Shown one piece after another: positions 22,901 through 34,774 of a stretch of 64,000 nucleotides of DNA. The stretch lies in assembly GCA_002633005.1 (NCBI GenBank), contig NMRA01000253.1, forward strand, positions 11,251 to 75,250, given 5' to 3'. Both the position numbers and the translations under genes were made by a program. The notes under the pieces were generated by a model. The model worked only from the letters and a program-made list of their open reading frames with translations, did no database searches and was not told the DNA's origin. Source of the DNA: Phoronis australis (lineage: Eukaryota; Phoronida; Phoronidae). Positions within the stretch are counted from its first letter, which is position 1; each line of letters starts with the position of its first letter.

Positions 22901-25900
22901 TCTCACCTCACACCTAATTATGAATATTTATTATTAACCTGTTGTTATGGGTTTTGCAGTTTGCAGGAGTTGTTTTTGTTTAGAAAATCGTAATGGCCAA
23001 CACTTGTACTAACAGGCTTCAACATAAACAGTACAGGGCAAAAGTATTCAGCAGGGCTTGGAACTTTCCGCGGAAACGCGGATTTCCGCTTTTTTCAAAT
23101 GTGCTTTCCGCTTTTTTTATAATATTTCCGCGTAAAAAAATCAGATTTGATATAAAATTTCCACGGCAAATTCCTTTCTTACTGCGGCGTTGCAGACGAC
23201 GTTCACCTCGAAAAGCGAAAGTTGCGGAGGAACGTAAATTGTCAACATTGCCGGGGCATCTGGGACAGCGTGGTANTTGTTTTATTTACCCTTTCAAAGG
23301 TCAAATCTTTCTGACCCTAGTTCATTGTTTTCAGCTGAGATAATGCCCCGCCAGTTGAACTGTTGCAGTGCTGCTGCATCAGGGGATTTCTGTGGTAATA
23401 TAAATGATTCACTTCTATGTGATGACAAGTGCATATAAACCATTACTATCTCCCCGTTTAGCTAAACACTGTTGCTGTCCCTGTATCTTTTCTAGGTTTT
23501 GCACACTTAAAAAAACTTTTACTTTTTTCAAACTCCTGGGATTCTCAAGAAAGACAATGAACAATCGCACATTTACATCAGTTGTACTGTTTTTCTAGCT
23601 ACCCATTTCTTGCAAGTCAAAGTATCGTCTTGCATTGGTACATTAAAACTTTCAAAACATTTAGTCTTTAGAGCTCTTTGGCAAAACTTAAGGGAATGTA
23701 GCGCAATGCTCAAATGAAGCTTTCAAAAATCTTATCTTATGGAGAATAAAAACTGTGCTGCCTGCATTTTTGTTTATATAGTTTTGCTTTTTTGAACATT
23801 GGTGACATACAGGGTTCCAGATTTTGGGAATCATTCTTGTGCCCATTTTTCAGAAAACTGGTTCTCAAAATGGGGGACCCTTATAGGTGACTATTACTGC
23901 ATTCCAGTGCTGGATACCTTAGCATAGAGTCACTGGCTAGCTACTGTTCTTGATACATCACAAACCAACTCTCCATCTCACCTCACACCTAATTATGAAT
24001 ATTCATTGTTAACCTGTTGTAACATGGCTTTTGCAGTTTGCAGGAGTTGTTTTTGTTTAGAAAATCGTAATGGCCAACACTTGTACTAACAGGCTTCAAC
24101 ATAAACAGTACAGGGCAAAAGTGTTCTGACAAAGTATCCTGTGTTTGTCATCACGGTTATTTATGTTTACAACAAAAATTACCGGTAATGGTGGTAAAAT
24201 TCGAACTCCTCGTAACTCCCTTTCATTGTTGGTTATGAGCGAAGGCTATTCTGACGATAGAGCCGGATTCTGCTCAGTTTCCGTGACGAGGAATTCTGCG
24301 TCATTTTGTCGAATACATTTGGCCTGTACTGTTACAGCTTTCATACAATACTCTCTTTGTCTTTTGTTTGTAGTGGTTGGATGGTACGAGTTCATCAAAT
24401 TCCAAATGAGGGTGGAACAGACGAGAGTTTTGTGTTACCGGTGTTTGCATTTGTTTTCACGAAATTTAAGAAAATGCCAAATTTCACACCTGTAAGTATC
24501 AGTTTTATTATGTTAAACTTTTCTCTGGGAAATTGACTGCTTGGTCTGATGTAAGGGGACCCTTTTCAAGATATCTAGTAGGTAAGATTTTTGGGAGAAT
24601 TAACTGGAATCTAGTTGGGGCAGCTGATTTTTGGGTGAAATGGGTGACTTCAAAACTCTTTTAAGAATTCACTGTGTTGGTCAGGGTTAAGGTCAACATT
24701 TGACCACTTTAATCTTAAACGGTTGCTGTACTTTCACCATTCAAAGCAACTTTGTAGTACAAAACAATTCAAAGTTGCAGGCATATTTTACATTTGAAGT
24801 AGCTGACGTAAATTCAAGTTGTTGTGCTCTGAATCTAGATCGGTCGTTTTGTTGCTAAATGGCCTGTCCTGACTTTGAAAATGTTTGTTTTATAAGCGCC
24901 TATGGTCCACCTTCATTTTCAAGATTCCCCATTTGAACGCCCGGGTTTCTAGTTTGGACAAGAAGTCAAATACATTGACTTATAACACGTCACCTAGTCG
25001 ATGTGTCGCACTCACCCAGTGCCTCTGTGTATTAAGATTACATTACGTTGTTTGATTTGTTTACGTTGAAAAGAGTTGCGAGACTTTGATTGTTTTTTGC
25101 TGGAGCAATACCAATTTGGCTTTGTTTGGTACTTGATTAAACAGATCATAATATTGGTTTTTGCCAAACTAGAAATGTCATTCTTGCTGCTCCGTGGCAT
25201 CATTTTTCTTTTCAGCTTCCTACTTCAATTTAATATTATAATTATTTCATGTCTTCAGCTAAGTTTAATGGCCTAGGCCCTGAATTGTATGATTTGTATA
25301 ATTCAGATTAGTGACCTCAGCCCTGATGATGTGTTGAATTGTGTGATTTGTTTAATTCAGATCGATGGCCTCTGCCTTTTTAATGCATTGCATTGTATGA
25401 GTTGTGTAATTCATATTAGTGGCTACTGCCCTGATATTGTGTTTAATTGTGTGATTTTTGTAACTTAGATTGTTGAGCTCTCTTTAGTCGATGACAAGCT
25501 AGAACGACTTGCTGGCATCGACAGTCTGATAGAAGCCATACTGAGTCTGCAGCAGTTTGCTCTGATCAGGAATAACGTTAACAAGAGGTGAGTCGTTAGG
25601 CTATCTGTATTGTGTGTAATCATGACCTCGACAAACATGGTGAATAAAGCTCAGCTGACCAATGCAGTAAGTCTTTGGCACGGAATATGGCTGACAAAGG
25701 AAATTCTATTTTGTCGAATGTCTAACACAAAAATAAAGGTCAACAAAATTTTAGTTTATTCACTACGTGTATAAATTCACCGTCATGCTTGAAGACAAGG
25801 TGTCCTAACTACAAACGGTTCTGCGTGTTTGGAAGTCGTGCGCTTTCAGGTTTGCGTTGTTAAAGCGGATGCTAATACAAGATGTTGTGTCCTAAAGAAC

Positions 25901-28900
25901 TATGCACAACAATCATGTTTTGCATCACCATCAAAGCACGCAAGAAGTGGATTACTAGCATGTTTTGTACTGTTTGGATGTCTTAAAACAACGTTTGCAA
26001 AATTTTCCGTCATCTGCAATGAAAAATGGCAATTTTGAAAATTATTTTTGTAATGAAATAAGCGGAGAATTATGATACCATTCAATTTTTCCACGTTGGT
26101 GCAATTTTTCGGTTATGATGCGCACAAAACCAGAAAATGGAGCTTTTACTTACCCCATGGTGTTATTTTCATTTTGCCGGTTCCCACTGGACGGTTGGAC
26201 ATTCCAAAGTCCCGTAGGTACTTTGAAGTATGTTTGATTTGAGAGATACTGGTTTCCGTTTCAGCACTAATACTAGTGAACAAGTGTGTGTTGAGCTGCA
26301 CGAGGCTGGCAATACATCCCCAAGATTCACGCTACACATTGTGGACGGACCGCGGCAATCAAAACCGCACAAGAAATATGCGGTGTTCATCGTACCAGAG
26401 GGGAGGTAATCTGACACTTTGTCTTCATGCAGAGGTGAAGGAGCCAAGGAACTCCCTGATTGTAGCGTGACTATAATTCTTTGTTTTGTCCTAGAAGCGA
26501 GTTTAGACATGACCACTGACTGGTTTAAAAGTGGTTTCCTCTTTTTCGTTCTTTGGGTGAGAATTGATTTCTGGGTTAGCGAAGAACTAGCCTTTTGGCA
26601 CATTAACTGGTGTGTAAATCTGCAGAGCCTGAGCTCAGTTTTACTAATGAAATGTTTTGAGACCAATTTCACAAAAGTTAAGTGGTATAAAACAAAGGTT
26701 GATTTTGTGATAGAAAACTGATTTATACCCACTGTGACTATGTGTTCAATAAACCACACTTTCTTGCTGAATTTTTCTTTAATTTACTTGTAATTGAAAC
26801 TTTGTTCTCTACTCTAGGGAGACAGATTTCCTGTTCAGCACTGACAAAGGCCGCCGCCAGCTTTACAACGAGGTCAACTTTGAGCGACTAGCGGTCGTGA
26901 CACTAAACAGAGGTCATGTCTATGAGAGTCTTGATTCCATAAAGAGTGAGCTGTCATCAAAGGTGCTGGAGTTGTCTCCCCCCGGACTACCCAGTAATGT
27001 TCAAGTAGGTTGGTGTGTGTTGCGACTTAAGTGTGACACTTTAACAAAATGGTCACGATAACACTGGTAGCGCTCTTTGTTGTCACTGCTATGGTTGAAA
27101 GGACAATTTCATGTCACCATCTGCACAGTTGTGATTTAATTATGTTTTTGAAATGTCATTTTCCTATCTGCCCTTGGGCCTCTATTTAGAAATTCCTAAT
27201 ACGTCCTAAATTAGTAAAAATTTAGTTCCGTAAGTGTGAACCTCTGAAATGTTGTGGTTCCTGGTGTTTTGACTGAATAGGTTTGCTGATTGCTTCTTCG
27301 CTTTGATTCATCTAAGTCTGTCTATGCTAGTGCAAAAGCGGATTTAAAGGGCGGTAAGCGAATCTTCCGGAGTTGACAAATTTGAATTTTTCCATGCCCC
27401 AAAAACATTTTGCCTTTCTACGAGTCTGATAATTATGTAGAAAAGAACAACTCGTTGAAAACCAGTTTGATGTGTGTTATTCAATAGACAAAACTGGTTC
27501 TCAAAATGAGGGACCCCTGTAAGTGACTGTTACTCGATTAATGTTTAGGGTGGTGAAATTATCTGATATTAGGATGGAATATGCCGGAAATCATTACTCG
27601 TTAAACTTTTTGATTTATGATATGCAGGTCCCATTTCTCTCCATCGGCGAAGATATCGGAAAGAGGACTGTCCGTTTCCAAAGTCATAGTGAGTTCAGCG
27701 GTGACTTTGTCGTGGAGGATGTAGAGATTGAAGGTGACGGCTGCTATCGCAAGCTCATCTTTTTACAACAAAAGAGCGTCGTGCAATCGGAGGCTAAGCT
27801 TGTGCCAGGTAGTAATCTCTGAGGGTAAACCCTACAGAACTGAGATTTTTTAAGGTATGATAAACATTGCGACAAAATTGGAAGAAAATGGCTTATTGGA
27901 GAATTGACTAAATTTTAGCTATCGGGCAGTATTGAATCTTTAACTGGAAGGCTGAAGGCAGAACATGTTATTGAAATGAACATTTGACAAAATGTTTTGA
28001 TTTCCAGCTTTAGGACTTCATCCAAACTAAGGGCTGTTCCAGCAAAATCTGTGTGGGAGGGGGGGGAAGGCAACTGAAATAAAAATTTATGGGTGGTTGC
28101 GTTTGGTTTAAATTCAAAATGGCTGGTGGTCGTACTTCAAAAAAATAATAATTTACAGGTCGTTGTTGTTTCATTGGGCCATAAATGTTTGATGGTGGGT
28201 AATTTTAGTAAATTTTATAAACAATCCGTACAGAACCAAAAACGGAAACAAAAATGCAACTTGCAAAAAGCTCTGACTTTTTCACTCCCTCCGATCTCCC
28301 CATCAGCATGCCCATAACACCAGTCAACCACAGGCGCTCAAATTTCTCGATGGCTAATAACCATATATAAGAAACATATGTTTTCTTAGTAATGAATGAC
28401 GTTAGTGGTGATGGAGGAACAGATAAACTCAAGCGCCTGTGCAGTCAACCACAAGAACAAAAAAAAATTACGGGTGGTTGCATTTCAAACTTATAAAAAA
28501 TTACGGGTGGTAGGCTGAAGAAATAAATGAAAAATATGGGTGGTGGGTGTGAAAAAAAGGTGCCTTCCCCCCCCCTCCCATACAGATTTTACTGGAACAG
28601 CCCTAAGGTAAAGGCACCTGACAAATTCTAATTGTTTGTGTTCTAATGAGTTTATTTGGCGAGCATTCGTAAATTAGCTAGATTATATAATTGTTTCAAC
28701 CTATGGTTGGACCTGCTTTAAGCTGCTATAAGGCCATATTCTATTAAGAACAAAATTGATTTCATCCACTTGCCGCCATAAACTTTGTCACTCTGAACAT
28801 TTTCCACACTAAGATTTGTAGCGATTTCTGGTCATAGGGAGATCTGACAGCTTGATATTGTCTGACACCTGGTGGCAGTTTATGACACGTGCGATGATGT

Positions 28901-31900
28901 GTTGACTCGATTTTATGAAGGTCCGTCTAGGTCAGGGGTTGTAAATGATTCTATGATAGTGCCTCTAAATTCAATTGTGCTCGCTTAAGCCCTGGACCAG
29001 CTGAGGCTAAAAGCGTGCAACAAACCACACATCTGCAGTCCTGAACTCAACACAGATGGCGCTAAAAGTACTTCATACATGGTTACCATACTTCTCACCC
29101 TGACTGGACCTCGAAACTGGAGTTTGGTCACAAGGTGTTAAGTTTGGTCTGCGTCAATGGAGCATTTTTGGGGCATGTGTGAAGTTAAAGGTCTTTGGAT
29201 CTGTACCGTAAGTTTAGTGTCGGGTGGTCCAGGACTGACTTAAAGAGGGTCGTAATTAAAATTTAGAGGTGCAGCTGTGGATTGCCTCCACCACCTGCAG
29301 ATGACCTCCCTGATTTCTTGTAATGAACGCATGTCATGTGACCTGTTCTCCGCTCATGCTCTTGTACAATAGTTTTTTAAAGAATAGTCAATGAATTTTG
29401 TCAAAAATATTTAGCTTCATCAAATTCATGGTAAAATACATAAGTAAACTAGTTGAAACATTACACTAAATTATGTTTTTGTGTTTGCACGAAAGTTATA
29501 CACTGGACAGCTTCTGTACAGGGACAGTGGTTTATCACAGGTCACCTTGGTATTGTTCAGCAAATGACCTTTGACCTCAACAACAATCAAACTCGTCAAA
29601 CCAAGACCAGAAATTTTTGCTGACATTTTTGACGAGGAGGAATTTCGTTAACTTATTCTTGAAACAACTGAACAATCATGTCATGTGGATCAGTAATAAC
29701 CAGTAGGTTTTCTTTCACTGCATACGAACATGAATTTTACTTCTTTTTTTTGAATAATGTGTGTGTGTGTGTGTTATCATAACCTCGGCTGACTTTTATT
29801 ATTGTTTACAGTGAAGAAGAAGGGTAAAGTGACGGGTGAAATGAAAGTTGACCTCACGACCTCCTGCTCAGAATATCAGCTAGCACTGCAGGCTGGCCTG
29901 GCATTTGTTGACAATTTCCAGCAAGTTATTGGTGAGACATTCCATAATTTGCAAAGGCTCCATTGATTTGTTTGTCTAAAAGCATCAGCTTGTGATTCTA
30001 CAATGAAACTGGTCTTGATGAGTTTCATACAAAGTGATTTCCAGAATTCACAACAAGGGACCTTAGTACTGAAGTCAATGAATTCGCCAGCTTAGATGAC
30101 CGTGGTACAGCAATAGTGACGCTTGCTTGTTAGGGTTGGAATAGGTTGGTTTCCTGCCAAAACACCAGGTGGAGTTTCTAAAATACGTGTGGCTTCAGAT
30201 ATGACTGTGAAGGTATACAGTAACTCATGATTTCTATGTAGGGGTTGCCACGGAGACTCAACCAGGAGAGTGGAAGTGAGCAAACTGTTATAGACTGGAA
30301 CGGTGATGACTGCAAAAAGTTGAGCCTACGTAAATGAGTTTTGAGACGGAAAAAATTAAGTGGTTCAAAATTTCTGAATCAACTGAGTTGGTCCTGAATG
30401 CTATGTAGGACATTTCACAAATATTTTGTTGAATGGGCGGCAATGAGGTTCCCCCCTCCCCAAGCTGTCCATGAAATGTTTGAGCGTCACCTGTGGGTCA
30501 AAATATTTGTGAATCGTATCATTCTGGGCTTCTGCATATTTGGAGAAACACGTGTTCTCATTGCACATTTTTTGTTGTATATGGTTGAGTTAGCATTGTT
30601 TTCTCAGTTTCATTTTCCTGTTTTTCAGACAAAAATCTAAAGGTGCTCATCATAGGTCTGGGTGGTGGAGACCTGACTAGACACATACACACTTGCTTCA
30701 AACATGTGAGTTGTCACTCACCTGCTCGTCTTGGCAGAATAAGTTGGCTCGTCACAAAAGGTTGATTTATGGGCCGAGCATGGTCTCAAACACTGACAAA
30801 TTTGTATTTTGTCTGAATCGTATTGCGTGAATCAGGNCATACTTCTCACCCTGTCTGGCCCTTGAAACTGGAGTTTGGTCACAAGGTGTTAAGTTTGGTC
30901 TGCGTCAATGGAGCATTTTTGGGGCATGTGTGAAGTTAAAGGTCTTTGGATCTGTACCGTAAGTGTAGTGTCGGGTGGTCCAAGACTGATTTAAAGAGGG
31001 TCGTAATTAAAATTTTGAGATGAAGCTGTGGAGTGTCTCCACCACCTGCAGACGACCTCCCTGATTTCTTGTAACGAACGCACGTCATGTTACCTGTTCT
31101 CCGCTCATGCTCTTGTACAATAGTTTTTTTAAAGAACAGTCAATGAATTTTGTCAAAAATATTTAGCTTCATCAAATTTATGGTAAAATACGAAAGTAAA
31201 CTAGTTGAAACATTACACTAAATTATCTTTTTGCGTTTGCATGAAAGTTATACACTGGACAGCTTCTGTACAGTGACAGTGGTTTATCACAGGTCACCTT
31301 AGTATTGTTCAGCAAATGACCTTTGACCTCAACAACAATCAAACTCGTCAAACCAAGACCAGAAATTTTTGCTGAGATTTTTGACGAGGAGGAATTTTGT
31401 TAACTTATTCTTGAAACGACTGAACAATCATGTCATGTGGATCAGTAATAACCAGTAGGTTTTCTTTCACTGCATACGAACATGAATTTTACTTTATGTT
31501 GAATAATGTGTGTGTGTGTGTTATCACAACCTTGGCTGACTTTTATTATTGTTTACAGTGAAGAAGAAGGGTAAAATGACGGGTGAAATGAAGGTTGACC
31601 TCACGACCTCCTGCTCAGAATATCAGCTAGCACTGCAGGCTGGCCTGGCATTTGTTGACAATTTCCAGCAAGTTATTGGTGAGACATTCCATAATTTGCA
31701 AAGGCTCCATTGATTTGTTTGTCTAAAAGCATCAGCTTGTGATTCTACAATGAAACTGGTCTTGATGAGTTTCATACAAAGTGATTTCCAGAATTCACAA
31801 CAAGGGACCTTAGTACTGAAGTCAATGAATTCGCCAGCTTAGATGACCGTGGTACAGCAATAGTGACGCTTGCTTGTTAGGGTTGGAATAGGTTGGTTTC

Positions 31901-34334
31901 CTGCCAAAACACCAGGTGGAGTTTCTAAAATACGTGTGGCTTCAGATATGACTGTGAAGGTATACAGTAACTCATGATTTCTATGTAGGGGTTGCCACGG
32001 AGACTCAACCAGGAGAGTGGAAGTGAGCAAACTGTTATAGACTGGAACGGTGATGACTGCAAAAAGTTGCGCCTACGTAAATGAGTTTTGAGACGGAAAA
32101 AATTAAGTGGTTCAAAATTTCTGAATCAACTGAGTTGGTCCTGAATGCTATGTAGGACATTTCACAAATATTTTGTTGAATGGGCGGCAATGAGGTTCCC
32201 CCCTCCCCAAGCTGTCCATGAAATGTTTGAGCGTCACCTGTGGGTCAAAATATTTGTGAATCGTATCATTCTGGGCTTCTGCATATTTGGAGAAACACGT
32301 GTTCTCATTGCACATTTTTTGTTGTATATGGTTGAGTTAGCATTGTTTTCTCAGTTTCATTTTCCTGTTTTTCAGACAAAAATCTAAAGGTGCTCATCAT
32401 AGGTCTGGGTGGTGGAGACCTGACTAGACACATACACACTTGCTTCAAACATGTGAGTTGTCACTCACCTGCTCGTCTTGGCAGAATAAGTTGGCTCGTC
32501 ACAAAAGGTTGATTTATGGGCCGAGCATGGTCTCAAACACTGACAAATTTGTATTTTGTCTGAATCGTATTGCGTGAATCAGGTGTGTGTGTGTGTGTTG
32601 TGTGTGCGTGTTGTGTGTGCGTGTGCGTGTGTACCTCTTTACTGCTGCTCTTGTGTTGTCTTTATTTTCTCTGTGAATTTTTTTGATCTTCACCAAGAAG
32701 ACCTCATCATTGCAGGTTTCACAGGATGTGGTGGAGTTAGATCCTGCCATTGTTTCCGTGGCAACAGATTGGTTTGATGTGAAGGAGGATGAAAGGTTGA
32801 AAATATACACTGAGGATGGCTTGGCATTTGTCAAGAGGAAGGCAGACAATGGTATTTTGTACCTTTGTTTGAAAACAACATGTTTTTTTCAAAAGATCTA
32901 GTTAGCGTTTTGATCATATGAGAACATGCTTAAGTTTCACTTATAAAACGATAGTACCTAACTCAAAGGTTATGTGAGATGCTACAAAAATTCCCAAATT
33001 TGGCTTATGGGTCATAATCAGATGATTAGTGCAATGGGCCTAACCTTGTGGCCTAAGCACGCCTGGTACACTGCAAAACGAATCAGACCTCCTGCCTACT
33101 TTTTTTAAAGGGGCAATGAATACCGGACTTGCCTTCTGTAAAAAAAACAACTTTTGCATTAAGCAACATACTTAGTAAAGATGAATAGTAGTTTATTTTT
33201 TCACCACCAGTAAGAACATTATTTAGCCTTGACAGTTTTGGCTCCTGTCAGCAGCCATCCTCCGAAGTTACTGGACACTAGGTGGCATCTCTTCTTGTTC
33301 CTTACTCAGATTAGCAAGGATTTAGGAGCTTCAAAGGAACTGATCAGTCATTATTGCTTCAAACCGTTAAGTTACTTCTCATTGTCAGTTACTTTTAAAT
33401 TAACTAATTTTAATTTTTAAGAGTAAATGTGAAGGCAGTTGTTTTTAATACCTGACCATGGATTTTCATGGCTTTTAACTTGTATTTTGAACTCATGACT
33501 TCTGAATTACAATCGGTCCTGTCTTCCATGTTCCAGGAGACCTCTACCATGCCATCATGGTTGATGTGGCCTCGTCAGAGCTGCAAGCTGATTGGCCAGT
33601 GATACCGCCGCAGGAATTCCTGGAGGAGAGTTTCCTGGAGGCAGCATTGAAGTGTTTGGAGCCTGGAGGTCAGTGACACCTACAGTCAAAGAACCAAACT
33701 ATGCAAAAAAGAATATTTTTTTTGAAAGATTCGATAGTATTTGTGAAAGTATAGCAGACAATTTTGATACTATATGAAATGTACAGGGAACGTGTAGCAT
33801 TTTAACACTGGGTATTTTTCAGTACAGAATGAGATTTTCTTGGCTTTTGATAAAACGACAAAGTGCAGATGTGAAGAAAAAGTTCTCTGTATGAATCATC
33901 ATCCTTTTCATTTGGTTGGTAATTAGACATTTCAGATGTAGACCTGCTGTACACGTGGAATGTCTGAGTTCCAAGATTTGGAGTGTGGTATATCCATGTT
34001 TTTCTTTGACTCGTTTCTTGTTTTTTATTTATTAGGTATATTCATGCTCAACCTGGTCACCAGAGACAGCAGCTTCCGTGGGAAAATAATGGCTTCCCTC
34101 AACAAAATATTCGGGAAAGTGTTTGTGCGAACTACGAAAGAGGATGTCAACGAGGCAGTAATCTGTATTCCAGATACTCACCAGGGTGAATGCAGTTTGC
34201 ATGCGAACGGACAATTAACTGAACATGTGAACACAGCTTTGAAGTATCTAAGTGACTGTGCTAAAACGCAGACAAAATCAAAGGATAAGGCTCGTGAATT
34301 GCTAAAGGCGCTGAGTGATCTAACCCTGAGCTGA
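16994..34334 (+). CDS. METTL13: METTL13, eEF1A lysine and N-terminal methyltransferase, 13 coding exons, 679 aa
   Basis: Coding exons: 16994-17085, 18126-18354, 20165-20373, 24374-24491, 25469-25587, 26265-26405, 26818-27004, 27628-27808, 29812-29931, 30629-30705, 32716-32851, 33537-33668, 34036-34334. All junctions are GT-AG and phases agree; the joined frame is 679 aa against about 699 in human METTL13. The N-terminal methyltransferase has SAM motif VLMIGCGNS (52-60), acidic NIDIS (D78) and LDKGTLDAV (119-127). The C-terminal one has [10 protein letters not shown] (471-480), VVELDP (E498) and IMVDV. In human, the N-domain methylates eEF1A Lys55 and the C-domain its N-terminal amine; the same role is expected here. 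ATG at 16994 gives [20 protein letters not shown], the conserved start. Introns carry a Kolobok-like element, MITEs and an assembly-type duplication that repeats exons 9 and 10. Confidence 0.95.
19236..19260 (+). repeat. Conserved CCTTGAGCAAGGCACTTAA motif in METTL13 intron 2
   Basis: The string GTCCTTGAGCAAGGCACTT is a self-complementary core found in dispersed repeats of many aquatic animals. I could not delimit an element around it, so this is a sequence observation only. Confidence 0.3.
20819..21212 (+). pseudogene. P2X7 ballast-domain-like ORF inside the Kolobok-like element
   Basis: ATG at 20819 opens an acidic Ser/Asp-rich stretch ([20 protein letters not shown]...). Near 20925 the sense frame shifts to [11 protein letters not shown] and an [15 protein letters not shown] stretch followed by [11 protein letters not shown]. 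The W-C-x-C-x2-C, MPT, E-C-x-C-C cysteine cluster is the zinc-binding signature of the cytoplasmic ballast domain of P2X7 receptors and of related stand-alone proteins in invertebrates. There is no membrane helix and no P2X channel part. After about 21115 the expected C-terminal half of the domain is not recognisable. With one frameshift and truncation this copy is probably inactive. The function of such proteins in transposons is unknown. Confidence 0.72.
21090..21907 (-). pseudogene. THAP-domain protein of the Kolobok-like element
   Basis: From ATG at 21907 the frame reads [14 protein letters not shown], then an in-frame TAG at 21841-21839, HRFPMDD, a Trp, [16 protein letters not shown] and [11 protein letters not shown]. 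This is the C-x4-C ... C-x2-H zinc module of THAP DNA-binding domains with its terminal hydrophobic motif. A Pro/Ser-rich acidic linker continues in a shifted frame (about 21555-21290, [15 protein letters not shown]). A third frame then carries [11 protein letters not shown] and a later C-x-GH-x3-W piece (about 21280-21110), a C-terminal zinc-ribbon-like region seen in transposon THAP proteins. One stop and two frameshifts make it a pseudogene. It probably derives from the element's transposase or an accessory DNA-binding protein. Confidence 0.72.
22197..24125. repeat. Direct duplication of 0.85 kb around an n in METTL13 intron 3
   Basis: 22197-23049 (copy A) and 23277-24125 (copy B) are collinear copies differing by a few percent and small indels. 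B starts directly after the n at 23276. A is followed by 227 bp (23050-23276) rich in TTTCCGC/GCGGA motifs that B lacks. This is most simply two haplotypes concatenated during assembly; a true tandem duplication is the alternative. No exon is included. Confidence 0.75.
25277..25468 (+). repeat. Minisatellite ending at the METTL13 exon 5 splice acceptor
   Basis: Four imperfect copies of a 50-57 bp unit (…GAATTGTRTGATTTGT…AATTCAGAT…GTGACCTC…GCCCTGAT…) precede exon 5. The last copy supplies the real acceptor AACTTAG at 25468; two earlier copies carry AATTCAG-AT, which look like decoy acceptors. Confidence 0.65.
25780..25940. repeat. Interspersed repeat, uninterrupted copy
   Basis: From CATGCTTGAAGACAAGG to about ACAATCATGTTTTGC this matches 37631-37719 plus 38106-38170, where a 386-bp insertion splits the same sequence. 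It therefore serves as the paralogous empty site. The repeat class is unknown. It lies in METTL13 intron 5. Confidence 0.5.
28031..28603. mobile_element. Harbinger-like MITE, 573 bp, TAA target duplication
   Basis: The ends are inverted repeats of about 43 bp starting GGGCTGTTCCAG and including TGGGAGGGGGGG. TAA flanks both sides (28028-28030 and 28604-28606), a TWA-type duplication. The interior has repeated (T)ACGGGTGGTTGC motifs and a second hairpin around GTCAACCACAGGCGCT (28322 and inverted near 28430). There is no transposase. It lies in METTL13 intron 8. Confidence 0.65.
29087..32583. repeat. METTL13: 1.75-kb direct duplication around an n, repeating METTL13 exons 9 and 10
   Basis: 29087-30836 and 30838-32583 are collinear copies, about 98% identical by eye, joined at the n at 30837. 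Copy 2 contains exon 9' 31559-31678 and exon 10' 32376-32452, both intact with splice sites. Exon 10 ends in phase 0 while exon 9' needs one leading base (phase 1), and the two exons total 197 nt, so a transcript using both copies would shift frame. This favours haplotype concatenation over a functional duplication. Confidence 0.85.
29757..29774 (+). repeat. TG microsatellite
   Basis: A short (TG)n run close to the exon 9 acceptor. The second copy of the region has a shorter run at about 31508-31521, an allele-like length difference. Confidence 0.7.
32583..32632 (+). repeat. TG/TGTGTGCG microsatellite
   Basis: About 50 bp of imperfect (TG)n with CG interruptions at the end of the second duplicated copy, in METTL13 intron 10. 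The join at 30837 falls exactly where this repeat would begin in copy 1, so the low-complexity run probably broke the assembly. Confidence 0.75.
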
Positions 34335-34441
34335 CGTGTGATTGGTTACTCTATTGTACAAAAGAGATACTTGTGTTAAAATTGTGAAGACCAGCTGTAG
34401 TCGTTTTCAAATATATTTGAGAAGATTGCACTGAAAATTGT

Positions 34442-34447
34442 ATTAAA
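34442..34447 (+). terminator. METTL13 poly(A) signal candidate
   Basis: ATTAAA lies 107 bases after the TGA stop. A second candidate, AATAAA at 34887-34892, follows a fold-back repeat. Which is used cannot be told from sequence. Confidence 0.45.
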
Positions 34448-34774
34448 TATTGAAGCAAAAGTTTTCATGAGTTTTCTTGAATTTCCAATTGTCATTCATA
34501 GTTTTATCAACACTCTGTTACTTTATATAGTCATTGACAAAATTAATTTTCCTGGTTTTTTTCAAAAGCTCTCTGGCACTAGGGTGGACTCATTGGGGTG
34601 TGATAAAGGGAATTCAAATTTGTTCTCGTTTTGTTGAGAATGGCACGAGTTTCCCACCAATGACACAGCTATACCCAGTCCTTGGGTGCGTAAAGTTGTT
34701 GGGGGCATCTGAGTGCAGTAATCGGAAAAAAACATTCCGTCTTTCTCTCCCCATGGCGTGTGTACGTATTAGGG

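Noticed and set aside
26169-26759. A 196-codon minus-strand ORF
   Set aside because: It runs antisense through METTL13 exon 6 and its introns, has no family motif, and exon 6 fits the plus-strand gene in phase.
29087-32583. True exon duplication enlarging METTL13
   Set aside because: Phases of exon 10 and exon 9' do not match and an n lies exactly at the joint; one copy alone yields a full-length protein.
32514-32849. A 111-codon minus-strand ORF with His/Thr repeats
   Set aside because: Translation of the TG/CA microsatellite plus antisense of METTL13 exon 11.
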